Assembly (NCBI GenBank): GCA_000787465.1
Contig: JSYX01000296.1
Coordinates: 1 to 42,027, forward strand
Direction of reading: 5' to 3'
Length of the DNA: 42,027 nucleotides
Origin: Thermomucor indicae-seudaticae
Taxonomy: Eukaryota; Mucoromycota; Mucoromycetes; Mucorales; Lichtheimiaceae
A program made the translations under genes and the position numbers. Below the pieces are notes generated by a model, which was given only the letters and a program-made list of their open reading frames with translations, was not told the DNA's origin and did no database searches. Shown here in pieces: positions 21,655 to 33,700 of the stretch; positions within the stretch are counted from its first letter, which is position 1, and each line of letters begins with the position of its first letter.

Positions 21655-22469
21655 TTACAGCTTCTCCTTGATACGGTTCAAGGTCTTCTTCAGATCGTCT
21701 TGGGTCACGGTTTGCTGTGGCCAGCCAATCTTCAAGCCTTGCTCGGGATTGGGCTTTGGGATAATGTGGAAGTGGACATGAGGAACGACCTGAATAGATT
21801 CGCAGTCAGTAACAGAAATTGATACTGACCTCACTCTCTGTTTATTTTACCTGGTGAGCCATTGGGCCATTGTTCTATTATGATGCGTTGGATTACAATG
21901 CTCCCTGAATGACTTTGTCCGCATTTCTTCTTACCTGAAGCAAGTTGTATTGACCTTCATCAAGTCCACTAGCTATAGCGACCTTTCTCGCGAGAGGGAG
22001 AATGTCCGCAAGGTACTCGTCAGGCACTTGGTGGAAGAACTCGGCGTGGTCTGCACTCGAACGTTCAGTTGCTATGCTTTTCTGTAAATACTTATAGTCC
22101 TCTTACACTTGGGAATAACAAGCTACAAGGGGTGGGGGAAACCAGTTGTTAGGCAGGCTCCACGTCAATATAAGCGGGGAAACCTTTACCATGTGGCCTT
22201 CACTCAGGGGGTTAATATCAAGAAAAGCATAGCTTCAAGAAGTTTAGTCCTGTCATTCAATGTACGTGAATTCGTCATGCACTCACCTCTTGTCGGTTTC
22301 CGAGACCTTGTGCGAAGGAATTTCGCCTCTGATAGAAAAGAAAGGGACACAGAGTCAGTGTCAGCTGGAGAACGCGTATTATTATTGACTTTTATTTGTG
22401 AAGAACGAGTTGCGCGTGCCTAATGATTTTGCAGAAAATACAGTTTTCTGTCAAATGCTCCATTGCCAT
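21655..22469 (-). CDS. HNT1: HIT-family nucleotide hydrolase Hnt1 (HINT)
   Basis: Model on the minus strand: exons 22469-22420, 22328-22287, 22232-22190, 22122-22107, 22050-21935, 21874-21851 and 21789-21655, 141 aa. Two exons are only 16 and 24 nt, and all six introns are 54-91 nt. The first intron has a GC donor (GCACGC) and is the only way to obtain CIFCKIIRGEIPSHKV. The active site is HVHFHII with H101, H103 and H105, where H103 is the likely nucleophile. CIFC at the N-terminus, DINPLSEGHMLVIPK and LLQNNGPMAHQ complete the HINT signature. HINT enzymes hydrolyse adenosine phosphoramidates such as AMP-lysine. The gene converges with the USP36-like gene. Confidence 0.93.
22329..22419 (-). 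other. GC-AG intron (GCACGC donor) in HNT1
   Basis: AG|GCACGC...TATCAG|A gives the Arg of KIIRGEIP. The first exon frame has only two GT dinucleotides before its TAA, and neither joins to the conserved block. Length is 91 nt. This donor is a weaker match than the three GCAAGT donors. Confidence 0.7.
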
Positions 22470-22620
22470 GTGCTTCAACTGTGGGAAACGGGAAGAAAAA
22501 AGCTGTCGTGCAATTTGATATGATTAGCCGGCCTTACTTTTTGTCGCGTCCTGATTCCGATTCGGGAATTCTGTATACAGAATAGCGTGCTTTTTATTGC
22601 ATACTTTAGGCGAACGTATT

Positions 22621-23512
22621 CTATGATGGCTTTGCTCCGAGGACAGACAGTTGTCCGTTCTGAGTATGATGATGATATTCTTAATTAGTATATAGGAAAC
22701 GGACCCGGATGGACACTTACGGATATGGGACAAGGAAAGTTTGCTGAATTGTGAACGGTAATAGAAAACGGGAAGCCAACGATGCGAATGGTTGGCGTTA
22801 GTGCATACTGGATAGTCAAGTCCTGCTTGGGACCGCCAGTAAGACCGCATTTCCGAGAGATATCAAGCAACATGCGCTGGTTAGAGTCCTTGGTGGCATC
22901 ATAGCGGATATGGAATGGGAAAGTGAAATTGGTTATCGCGTGAGAGCTGATCTCCAGGTTCCTGAGCTCGCCACCTCCTACGGCTTGATCAGGGGCGGTG
23001 GGATAGTATGCCTGTATACATCGTCAACTCTTATACGAACAATCTCTCTCTCCTTGACATACGATTGCCTTGATAACTTCAAAGGAAGCGCTTTCAATAT
23101 TTGGATTTACTACTCCAATTTTGAGGCCGATGTTGATATCAAAGTTCAGAAGCGAGTCCTTCGATTGCTGGAAGCGGGGCAGTCCGCTCGGATCATCCGT
23201 AACGCCATTAAAGTCGATCTGTGGTACCTTGAACAGGGCTGCCAAAACACCACCCACGATCACCAGAATAATGATCACGAGCAGCAAACAACAACAGATC
23301 GAACGAGCCCACATGGGCAGGCAAGGACAACAGCAACAGCATAGATAGTGTGCCATTGACCACGATCGTTTCGCTGGCTGGACATCTAAAGATTGTTTCT
23401 TATAAGTAATGCCAGGTTCAATGCAGCAAGAATTACCTTCATCCGTCCATAGATATCCTGGTATATTCTCGTTCTTGATTACTCTGGCATTATCCGCCGA
23501 ATCACCCTTCAT
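22621..23512 (-). CDS. Single-span membrane protein with LEA2-like domain
   Basis: Model on the minus strand: exons 23512-23063, 23011-22721 and 22659-22621, 259 aa. The last exon codes for NGQLSVLGAKPS and follows a 61-nt intron with a TACTAAT branch site. The cytosolic N-terminus carries a Cys cluster (C58-C62, C64) before one membrane span (about 72-94) that begins with C73-C75. This layout suggests palmitoylation. Outside the membrane, DINIGLKIGVVNPNIESASF and the later beta-strand pattern (SITVHNSANF) resemble the LEA2/WHy fold, a lipid-binding or tether-like beta sandwich. A 51-nt stopless segment at 23386-23436 has GT-AG borders and could be an in-frame intron, giving 242 aa. The role is unknown. 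Confidence 0.72.
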
Positions 23513-24536
23513 TTTCTACCCAGGAAAAAAAATGAAGCAGAAAAAGAAATGAAAAGGGGGCTAGACAGGGATTCACGCATACATCTGCATGGCCAAAAAA
23601 AGAGGGTTTCTCCTATTTTGCACAAATCAATCAATAAACACTGCGGAGGTGATCGGATCGACGCGACTGTCATGTACTTTTACAGGTCCTGTTGTACGCA
23701 CATCGGAGAATTGGATAAGAAACCGTAGCAGTCGCTATCCTGTTTAAATCAGAAGATAACGTAGCTTGCTCTTTCGCTCATACAAGGCTTGCATGGATCG
23801 CATAGTACTGTGGCTTGCTTTTTACATGGCAGCGCTGTAGCGAATTCTGAATTCAAAAGTGATCACCAAACTTGATCATATCTTGGTTATCTATTGGTGC
23901 GCACAATATCAAGTAGCTTATATTCGCGATACGTTTCGTATGTCATGCTAGCTTCAACTGGCTCCGACAATGGTTTCTCTTTCGATCCATATCTCGTATG
24001 CGCACTCCATCCGGAGATGGGATAGATTGAGAGTAAAGCGTGCCCAGACTGTTGGCAGAATATCTCCTAACCATGAGTCGAGAAACCGAACGAATCACCA
24101 ATATAAGACTTGGTTGGAACCAAAAACAATAAGACTATCATATGGATGGCATCGTGGGTTAGCTAATAAAGCCAGAAAAGAAAACGACAGAGGGTGTATG
24201 GCTTTACTTAGAAGCTTCATCCAATTCAAGAAATGCGGATAAAGAGGGAAGGCAGCAGCACCATTGTCCATTTCCTGTTCCTTAAAAATGACCCGCAATA
24301 CATCCAGTAGCGCTCAATGTAATTCTGAACCCCACGAACACCAGCTACGAGAATAAAGCGGGAAGCGTCTGCATCAAAAGACCTTCCGTAGCAATCGCTT
24401 ATTCTCACAGCAACGCAAGTACTAACTGGGAAAACAAACCAATTCCTTATCAACCGAGGATACAGATTGCTATGAGCAGCTTTCCCACTGACACTGGTCC
24501 CTGCTTTCGACTGTATGATACAAGATTACGTGCCGT
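23513..24536. other. Intergenic, LEA2 promoter and MRT4 3' side
   Basis: About 1 kb with no supportable gene, tRNA or repeat. ORFs of 67-90 codons near 23970-24453 on both strands have no motifs. Confidence 0.55.
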
Positions 24537-25452
24537 TTATTGATCATTTACTTTCGTTACACTGCCTTTATGATAGTAAGCGATAAGTTCGACCCGGAAC
24601 TCTGCTAGTTGGTGATAGAAAAGTTTCTAAGGGAGATGATCATTGGTAAGCAAGTTATTTCATCACCCACGACTGCTACTATATTAACTACTCACCAAAA
24701 GATGTGCTTGGTTTGTGGAAAGAGTATCGCCTTCCTTGCATATAGTATACGGCGCTGGCAAAGTCACAACGCCATTTTTTAACATGGTGGGCATTCCTAG
24801 CGAGCGAAGTAAAGGCTCCATATTATTTGGCATCGGATCAACACCACGCATAACAGGTCCCTCTGGTATTTCGATCGTCGCAGTCGCTGTAGCTCCTGAT
24901 CGTGCATAGTCGGGTTGTATATAGTTTGCGAAATATTCCTGAACCTCATGAACTGGTTTGTTCGTGAACAGTAATCCTACTTCGCTGTGAAGCTCCTGTA
25001 CAGGCTTCTTTAAGCTCTGTTAGACCGCTTTAAACTAATCTATTACTTACTTTTGCTATATTTGATAATCCTTCTTTATATTCTTCTTCTGGGGTATTAC
25101 CAAGCGCTTTGGCCATGACACGGTTCTTGCCAAAGAAAATCCTTGATGTTTTGAAATCGCTTCGAACTTCTTTCAAGTACGTGTTGCGCATGTCTTTTAC
25201 TGAGAACACCCAAATATACTCGTATCGATCGACGCACGATTTGATCTGCAGGAGGTTCTCTCTAAGTTATGATGCAAGCAGGTCCCAATCTTTAAAGCTG
25301 TATACCTCCTCCATCAGTTTCTCCTTTCCTTCATGACCCTTCTTGTCGGTTTTCGTCAGCGAAACTAAACATCATGCCAGACCGTGAGTGGAAATATTCC
25401 CCAACATTCTTCGACTGTACGCACCAACAGTGGATCGCTTTGACTTTGGCAT
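24537..25452 (-). CDS. MRT4: Ribosome assembly factor Mrt4 (P0-like)
   Basis: Model on the minus strand: exons 25452-25425, 25364-25306, 25257-25051, 24995-24696 and 24626-24537, 227 aa. The introns are 60, 48, 55 and 69 nt. The start MPKSKRSTV is typical of Mrt4. Family blocks follow: YIWVFSVKDMRNTYLKEVR, RIFFGKNRVMAKALG, ELHSEVGLLFTN, LLRSLGMPTMLKNGVVTL and YTICKEGDTLSTNQAHLL. The end is KLFYHQLAEFRVELIAYY. Mrt4 occupies the P-stalk site of pre-60S particles in the nucleolus and is later exchanged for uL10 (P0). Length matches yeast Mrt4 (236 aa). The acceptor of exon 4 has in-frame alternatives a few codons upstream; the chosen one aligns without a gap. Confidence 0.94.
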
Positions 25453-26224
25453 TATGATATATTGGTAACGTCGAGGTGAATAGAACAGAAAATTTTAGGT
25501 CCCCATTTTTAATTTTCTCGCCTTTGAGGTGTGGCTTTTAAGTGCAGCTCCCTCCATGCACTGAAGCCAACCTTTATGCCACAATAGGGCTCAAAATGAC
25601 CCCGAATTAGCCCAGAATGATTGCATGACTTTTTCAAGCAAGTCCATGTGGCTTTCATTCCTGGGAGTGACAAGTAGCACCAACAAGTTCGCCGATGGCA
25701 TCGGTAAAATGAATAACAAAGGAACGGGCATCGTTGAGTCGCCCAGGGTAGCTCAAACAGAAAACGTAACACATTCTGGCGATGGACACGCTAAACCGCT
25801 GGAACTCCCTCATAGGCGGAATGCTTTGTACGAGAGGGCCTATTTCACCCCGCTTTTAAGCCGCCTCTGCCGGGAGTCTCCACAATATTACAAAGGGTGT
25901 CCCAAAAGAAATTGCTCGGCTAAACTCTCTGACAGTTGGAGACCACGGCCATTTTCGCAATTGACCTCTGAAGCTTTAATCAACAACATAAAACTGCAGC
26001 AGTTGCGTCGCTTGCTGCGCATAGCATACCACCCTCCTCCTTACAATCAAACATCACAGTATTGAAAAGAATTCCTATTTCTGAACCCAAAACTTCGATA
26101 GTTCTATTTTGAAGACTACTAGCTCATATAGTTTTTCAAGTGTTCATATCCAAATGTGCGGTGGATAAACTCTTACCCTATTATTCTGCTACATATTAAC
26201 TTTTTTGTACTCAGAGCTCAACAA
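25453..26224. other. Intergenic between MRT4 and tRNA-Ile
   Basis: A 146-codon ORF (25625-26065, +) has no motif and no close upstream signal. An opposite-strand ORF of 87 codons overlaps it. Neither is supported. Confidence 0.5.
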
Positions 26225-26298
26225 GCTCGCTTAGCTCAGTTGGTTAGAGCGTGGTGCTAATAACGCCAAGGTCACAGGTTCGATCCCTGTAGTGAGCA
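26225..26298 (+). tRNA. tRNA-Ile (anticodon AAU)
   Basis: The 74-nt sequence folds into a cloverleaf. The acceptor stem GCTCGCT pairs with AGTGAGC, with one G-U pair, and is followed by discriminator A. The D-arm contains the A box TAGCTCAGTTGG. The anticodon stem-loop TGGTG-CTAATAA-CGCCA exposes AAT. The T-arm contains the B box GGTTCGATCCC. There is no intron. A short T run follows (26305-26308) and can terminate RNA polymerase III. Confidence 0.97.
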
Positions 26299-27762
26299 TT
26301 CACTTTTGCGTTTTTGCCGTGTGTGGCTTTGCGCTGTAAGGACAAAGCTTTTGGGCCAAGGTAGGGCAGAATTATTAGGCCAAAAAACTCTGGCGTATGC
26401 AAAGAAAGTCTGGAGAATATAACTTTTGCAGATTTTATTATTGTTTTCTCTTTTCAGTCTGTTGGTCAGTTTCATAGAAAACTTATCTACGAGATATACG
26501 CAGAAGAGACGATAAAATAAAGTAGCATCTTCCCACCTGTTATCGTCTTTTCTGCACCGGGTCATGGACTTCTCCAGCGAAGGAGTGCAGTCAGTAACGA
26601 ATAGTTAACGTTTTTGCGAACCAGCAAAAGCAATGCGTTATGCGATGTTGCGTCCTCGAACTGGCCACGTTAATACTGGGTCGTCGCCATATGTAAGGCG
26701 TCAGTACAACAGTTGCACTGTATGTACAGGAAGATCGATGATTCGAACTCATGCAGACTCCGTGAGATACAACTCGAATATACCCAACTTTTACCCGTAA
26801 ACAATCGCATGTCGACAAAAGCAAAATGCGTCTTTGTTAAAAGCACCCGCTAGTTCAGTACTGGTTGTGCATTAGACTTTTACTCAGTGTGTGAGACAAC
26901 AACAGGTGTAAGTAAATTTACCATTCTGCCCTTGCTGTCAATCCAGAAAACGAAAAAAAAGGAGTGCGCGTATACTTACTGGAAAGTAAAGTCCTTTATG
27001 TGGGGCATCCAACAAGTGCGAGACGTGCCAGCAAGTTGAATATCCGATTTCTGTTTCTACATATTTTGTGACGAGTGCTGTAATACATTCCTTTCACATT
27101 TTATGCGGTCGGTAGTCCATCATATGTTTAATATTGGGCATGCTATGATAACGTTATAAGTAACGTTCTGTGCGACAACGACCATGGGCGCACTCAATCT
27201 GTATTTTGTTTGAGCTGTCAACTATTAGCGTGGAGGCTCTACACACGCGAGTTCATGTGAATGCAGATCGCCGTGTATGTTTCGAGCGATAGATATTTGT
27301 TCTTTAAGACTTTGCTCTTTCGATCGACCTGCTTGATCTAGCGTAAGTAATCGTTGCCTTATATTTCCCCTGGTCTTGCTAGGACATACATGCTTACAGC
27401 TATTACTTTTATTGCCTTGAAATGATATATAGACCGCTCTGTGATATATACTTCAAGGGACTCCATCATCGACGACAATCCATGCCTTATCCTTCGAGGA
27501 ATGTTGTCTTGCGCACATCAACCAATCAAGTAAGAGCGGGCGTCGAATAATCAGGCTGCACGTGACCTCCAAATTTCAAGAATTCGAGGTGCCATTTTCC
27601 TTCCCCCGCTTCGCGTTTTCCGCTCTTCTGATCTCTAATTTTTCGACACCTTCTCGACGTAGACTGCTACTTGTAGCCTTTACCCGGAGACTTTTACACT
27701 TTTCGAGACGAGAGCTAAGGGTTGGAGTCTTCTCTTAACCGAAGCCTAGGTTTCTTTGCACC
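26299..27762. other. Long intergenic region and TRA1 promoter
   Basis: The region is 1.46 kb with only short ORFs and no recognisable RNA or transposon end. It is the largest clear gene-free stretch in the window. A pyrimidine-rich segment around 27590-27660 lies in the probable TRA1 leader. Confidence 0.55.
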
Positions 27763-30700
27763 ATGACCACTCTGCAAGTCTACGCACACCGGCTCGCCGA
27801 CCCGAATCTAGGTGGGTGTTCAGGACAGTGACGATCGTCCCTCCAATGGAGGCTCATTGTATACGAATATTACTTGTTCAAACCAGCCGTTGGCCTAAAA
27901 GTCACGATCGCCAATGAACTACGAGATCAAGTGGAGATATTTCAGACGCTAGAGTATCCCAGGTTTCTAGCGACGCTTATACCCGTCTTCCTGGACATAC
28001 TGCAGAACGGTACACCAGTATTTGTCAGTAACGCACCAGAACAAGTAAGGATGAGTATTTTGGAGATATTGCAATGCGATGCACTCATGTAGTTCTGAAG
28101 AAATTACGCAACATTATCTTGGAAATAATCTATCGACTGCCACAAACCGAGCCATTGAAAGAATATGCATCCGAAGTCTGCAAAACCCTAATGCATCTCT
28201 TGCGAGTCGAGAATGAAGAAAATGCCGTTGTTTGTGTCAAGATCATCATTGACTTCCACCGATCGTTTCGGCACGTTTTGGAGGACCAGGTGCAGACATT
28301 TCTGGATATCGTGCAGGAGATCTACCAGAACATGGAGCAGGCCGTGAAGGATGCGTTTGATGCTCCAAGCACGCCGGCAGGTTCTGTGACGGTATGTGGT
28401 TCCTTGGAAGCTGGATTTGTGCAAAGCGATTTATTCAGGGATTTCAGCCAGGACCGAATCCCTTGTCGGCAACCTCTCCACGGCCAATGTCGCCAGCTGC
28501 AGATACCGCCGAAACGCCATCAAAAATACTTCCGAAGGGAATGTGTAGCTTCAAAGTGCTGACAGAATGCCCTATCATCGTCGTACTTCTTTTCCAATCC
28601 CATCGACGATATGCTGGAGAGAATATAATGAAATTTGTACCTTTAATTTTCCAGGTATGCGAGAGGTGCGGCAACAACAGAAGCATGAGCATCTCACAAA
28701 GCTGTGATATACAGACGCTTAAGCTTGAGGCCCGTCCTCAACAAGAAGCTTCTGCAGCAGCAAAGGCTCGCGGTGAAGTGTTCGTCGGTGTCAGTCCTGA
28801 AATAAAAAATCGCTCTGTATATAATGATTTCCTGGTTGCCCAAGTGAAGGTAAGTTGGATATATAGGGTTGTCTTCCGGGCAAACATGCTAAATGTATGA
28901 ATGAAAAAAAACTAGACGATGTCTTTTCTGGCTTACATTTTGAGAAGTTATAATCAGTTGCTACGACCGTACCAAAACCAAATCCCAGAGTTTGTTCTTC
29001 GGCTACTGCGTGAATGCCCTCCAGAGTCGTCTGCTACGCGGAAGGTTAGCTTTCGTTTTTGCTGTGTGGAATTTTTATTTGTGACACTCAACTTGTTCTT
29101 CCAGGAATTGCTTGTCGCTACACGGCACATTCTCTCCACTGACTTTCGGTCGTCCTTTATACCAAAAATCGATTTGTTACTAAATGAAAAGGTGCTGATC
29201 GGTACAGGTGTGACATCCCATGATACTTTAAGGTACGTAATACTTAACTATTGTTATTTATAGTATGAGCTCTAACTGAATCTTATAACAGGCCTTTAGC
29301 ATATAGTATGCTGGCTGATCTGGTACATCATATACGGTCCGAGCTTACGCCAGCTCAGTTGCTGAAGACAGTCTACATCTACTCTCGCAATCTTCATGAC
29401 GCGACTTTGGCACCAAGTATTCAGACCATGTGTGGAAAGCTGCTTCTCAATCTAATCGACTGCATCATAAAAATACCCAACAAAGACGAAGGTATGTATG
29501 GACTTTTGCACACCGGACAGTTTGCTAAAGCAATGTAATTAGCACGGGAGCTTTTGATGCGTATATTGGACGCTTTTGCTGGCAAGTTTGCTGCACTCAA
29601 TATCCAGTTCATGACATGCTTGCGACAATATAAAAAGAAAAAGCGGAGCGCAGAGGAAGGGATGGATGTGGACGATAATCTAGAAGACTTTGATTTTGAG
29701 CGAGCGCGCTCCATACTTACTGCACCTTATATCCCTGACGCCAATCATGACGGTATCAAAGGTAGTGGACTACTTCCTGTGGCATTCTATGCATATGGCT
29801 CACGATTGTGCCGTGCAGACGGAAGGTTCCTCTTTCGGAATCTTGCCATTGGTCTGAAACCACTCTTTATCGGTCTCCGTCACTGTAATCCTCCAGCGCA
29901 ACCGAACGGCTCTGATGGCAATAATGGACAGTTCGCCAGAAGGTACTCGCACGAAGAAATCGAGATTTTCTTGCGGTTATTCAGAGAAGGACTCTACTGC
30001 TTCGAATACTATAACGTGGATAACTATGGACCGGATTGTTCAAGTCCCATCTTCTCGACGTCGGACGGCGAATCATCTGTCGGATCCAGCGAGCTTTCTG
30101 TGAAACTCGGTGCTCAAGGCGCTGCTGAGAAAGAGGTGCTTGATATGTTCTCTATCGTCTTCACCCTAGTCGATCCAGCTGTATTCCAAGAAATTTTTGC
30201 ATCGCAAATTGAATTCTTTTTTGAGCGCATGCTCGTGAATCCCATGCTTGTACAGATCGCACAGTATCTTTTGGTGAGTGATGTCACGTCTCAAGGATTC
30301 GCTGGTATCCTGCTCCGCTTTTTGATCGAACGTATCGAGCGTCTCGGTGATGATGATCATCATTATTCAGCGGTGATGCTACAGTTGTTCCGGTTGACGT
30401 TCATGTCCGTTAACATCTTCCCCGAGACGAACGAGTCCATTTTACAACCGTATCTTGCAAACTTGGTCATGTCCTGCTTCAAGCTGTCTGCCAAAGCCAA
30501 GGAGCCTGCCAACTATTTCTACCTGCTGCGAGCGTTATTTAAGAGTATTGGAGGCGGCAGATTTGAACTTTTGTACAAGGAAGTTTCGCCGTTACTGCAG
30601 ATTTTGCTGGAGAATCTCAACTCTCTATTAACGCTGGCACACAAGCAAGAGATGCGAAACTTGTTTGTCGAGCTCTGTTTGGCTGTACCCGTTCGACTGA

Positions 30701-33700
30701 GTACGTTGCTTCCATATCTCCCTTACCTAATGCGTCCGTTGGTGATTGCACTGCAGGCAGACCAGGAGCTGGTTTCTCAAGGTTTGCGAACTATGGAGCT
30801 TTGTAATGACAATTTGAATCCCGAATTCCTGGATCACATCATGGCGCCTGTGATGAAGGAACTTATGGACGCACTTTGGAGCCATCTAAAGCCCTTACCA
30901 TACAACCAGCAGCACAGTCATACGGCAATGCGGATCTTGGGTAAACTTGGTGGACGCAATCGTCGCATGCTCAAGAGCCCTCCTAAGCTCACATACAACA
31001 AGAGAACAGAAAGCGGCATCTCTGTTGAAGTGAACTTCGATCCCAATACGACCCCTTACACGCTGCCACTTGATAAATGTCTGGAAGTTGCCATCAAAAC
31101 TCTCGATCGACGTGATGTCAGTCCGTTCTACAAAAAGTATGCGTACGAATTCTTGAAAGCCAGTCTGGCCTTGATGCTTGAACTGGATGAAGGTCCAGAA
31201 GATTTGCCGCAATCTCTATATCAGCGAGTTAAAGAGCAACTATTGAGTCCTGCGGAGGAGGATGGATCCAATAACACCGCATCCACAACCGAGAAAGGGG
31301 CCGAATCCGAAAACGCCCAAGAAAAACCTGCGCCTGAAAATGAAAACACTGTCGTGGGCAACGCCCTCAAAGAAAACGGTAACAAACCGACACGGCTGTC
31401 AGGAAATGGATATACAAAGTACCTATCGAAACGACTAGCGCAAGAGGATGCCCTTCGAAACATTCTGGTCGCTTTGATGAAAGCTTCGACTGTGCCGCAT
31501 CTGGGCGATGAGCCTTGGGAGTTCTTTAAAAACATCGCACGGCACTTCATGCTATTGCATATGGGAGAGACAATGGACGCGAGAGAAGGAGGGAAGAAGC
31601 CTTTAGCGAACATGATGGACGAACGCTTGGCTGTACAGAGTTTGAACACCACGATTTTGGTTGATGCTGTCGTGGAAGTGATATCGTCAGAAGACTCCAA
31701 GGTCAGGAAGAGGGCAGAGGAAGTCCTACAGCTATGCTTTGACACAGCAGTTATCATCCTCGGCGGTAAAGAATCCGTTTCGCGACTGCCTATATTCCGA
31801 GTTTTTGCTTCGCAGTTTTGCTCATGCTGCTACAAGCAAGAATGGTACAAGAAGAGGGGGGGATGCTTGGGTATTTCAATCATGAGCGCCCAATTGGATA
31901 TGGGTACCAAATGGATGCGCGAACATGAACTGGACTTTATCCGATCTCTGCTTTTTGTTCTCAAGGACGCTTCTCCAGAGATGGCGAACGTTAACACGGC
32001 CGAAGCGACGCAGACCTTATCTCATGTTCTGAAGGTCTGCAATCGACCGGAAGACGACGAATCGCCAGAAGCACAGCAAAAGTTTCATCATCTTATATCG
32101 CTTCTTCTCAGCGAGCTGTCGAATTCAAATAGTGCAGTCAGAGAAACGATCCAATCGTCTTTCCAACTCTTGGCGGATCTTACCGGCAACGAAGTGACAG
32201 AGCTACTAGCACCAGTACGGGAACGCCTTGTAGCCCCAATTTTTGCAAAGCCCTTGCGTGCACTCCCTTTTGCTATGCAAATTGGACACATTGATGCCAT
32301 CACGTATTGCTTGACGCTACGCCCACCTTTCTTGGAATTCAATGATGAGCTTATACGGTTATTGCACGAAGCTCTTGCGTTGGCGGATGCTGAGGATCAG
32401 GCACTTGTCAGTCGAAGCTCGCAATACAAGAATGCAAACTCATTGATGAATTTGCGGATTGTCTGTATCAAGCTGTTATCTGCAGCTATGGCTTGTTCAG
32501 ACTTCTCGAACCAGCGGCAGACCCACACTCGTGCTCGAATCATTCAAGTCTTCTTCAAGTCGCTTTATTCGAAATCGCCAGAAGTAGTCGAAGCGGCTCA
32601 CCGAGGTCTCAAGCAGGTCTTGGCCCAGCAACATAAATTGCCCAAAGAACTGCTACAACAAGGCTTGAGGCCAATTCTCACGACGTTGTCGAACCACAAG
32701 ACATTGAGTGTTGCTGGTTTGGAAGGTTTGGCTCGTCTCCTGGAGCTCTTGACGAATTACTTTAAAGTGGAGATTGGCAAGAAGTTACTGGATCACCTGA
32801 GGCAATGGGCTGAACCAAAAGTCTTGCAAGAAGCCTCCGGAAAAGCTCTAACTGAGAATCACGAAGTCAAAATTATTGTGGCAATCCTCAATGTTTTCCA
32901 CTTGCTTCCAGCGGCAGCGCATATATTCCTGAACGACTTGGTGACAGTCGTTATTGACATGGAAAAGGACCTTAGACGATCCATCTCGAGTCCTTTCAGA
33001 CCTAATCTCATTAAATATCTCAACCGTTATCCTGCAGAGACGATTGCGTATTTTTACGAGAAACTCGAGAACCCAGAATTCAGTCAACTGTTCGTGGACA
33101 TATTGGGAACCGAGAGCGCTTCGCAGTTACGGGATGAGGTCTGTAAATCACCCGCAGAGCTCATCAACAGAACTTTCAAAGTTGCGGATAACCCGGCAAT
33201 GCAGTATCGCGGTGTTATGATTGTGCGGCAGTTGATCAATTTTGATTCAGAGTGGTTGGTTGGACAGCAAGAAGTGATGGAATGTCTTTTAGCAATGTGG
33301 CACACCCCTACACGCTTTGAAGCGATGAAGCGAGAGGATCATGAAGGTGTTCAAGCAACGCGGGAGTCTTTACGTCTCGCCGAGATATTCATTGCCTATT
33401 TGCGTGCAAATCCTGACGACATTGACCTTATATTCGAGCTGGTGTCGCTCTTCGGTCAGGAAACCATAATGGATCTGTCTTTCCTGCGTGCTTTCTTCTT
33501 GGAAGACGTTGCTTTAAGATACTCTGCAGCCAGGAAGCGTAAACTGTTAGACAAGTATCTACAACTCTTCTCCGACGCTGGATATCCCACATATCTGAAG
33601 ATGATGGCTCTGCGACATGTGATTAACCCTGCACTACTAGTGTCGTTTATCGGAAAGAATGCAAACTACAAGGAGATCTTGGACGCAAAGATGATGGAAC

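Noticed and set aside
16949..22469. Apparent frame breaks in the b5-ACAD, USP36-like and HNT1 genes that could suggest pseudogenes
   Set aside because: All are resolved by short introns, including GC-AG ones, that restore conserved motifs exactly. The genes look intact apart from the active-site changes noted.
25625..26065. 146-codon plus-strand ORF, and a nearby GGGTGTCCCAAAA (25895-25907) resembling some mariner ends
   Set aside because: No transposase motif, no partner inverted repeat and no TA duplication were found. Composition does not look coding.
26640..26790. Minus-strand GTTCGAATC-like B box suggesting a second tRNA
   Set aside because: The T-stem does not pair and no A box or acceptor stem fits.
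31221..31757. 178-codon minus-strand ORF inside TRA1
   Set aside because: It is a shadow of the TRA1 coding exon in an antisense frame.
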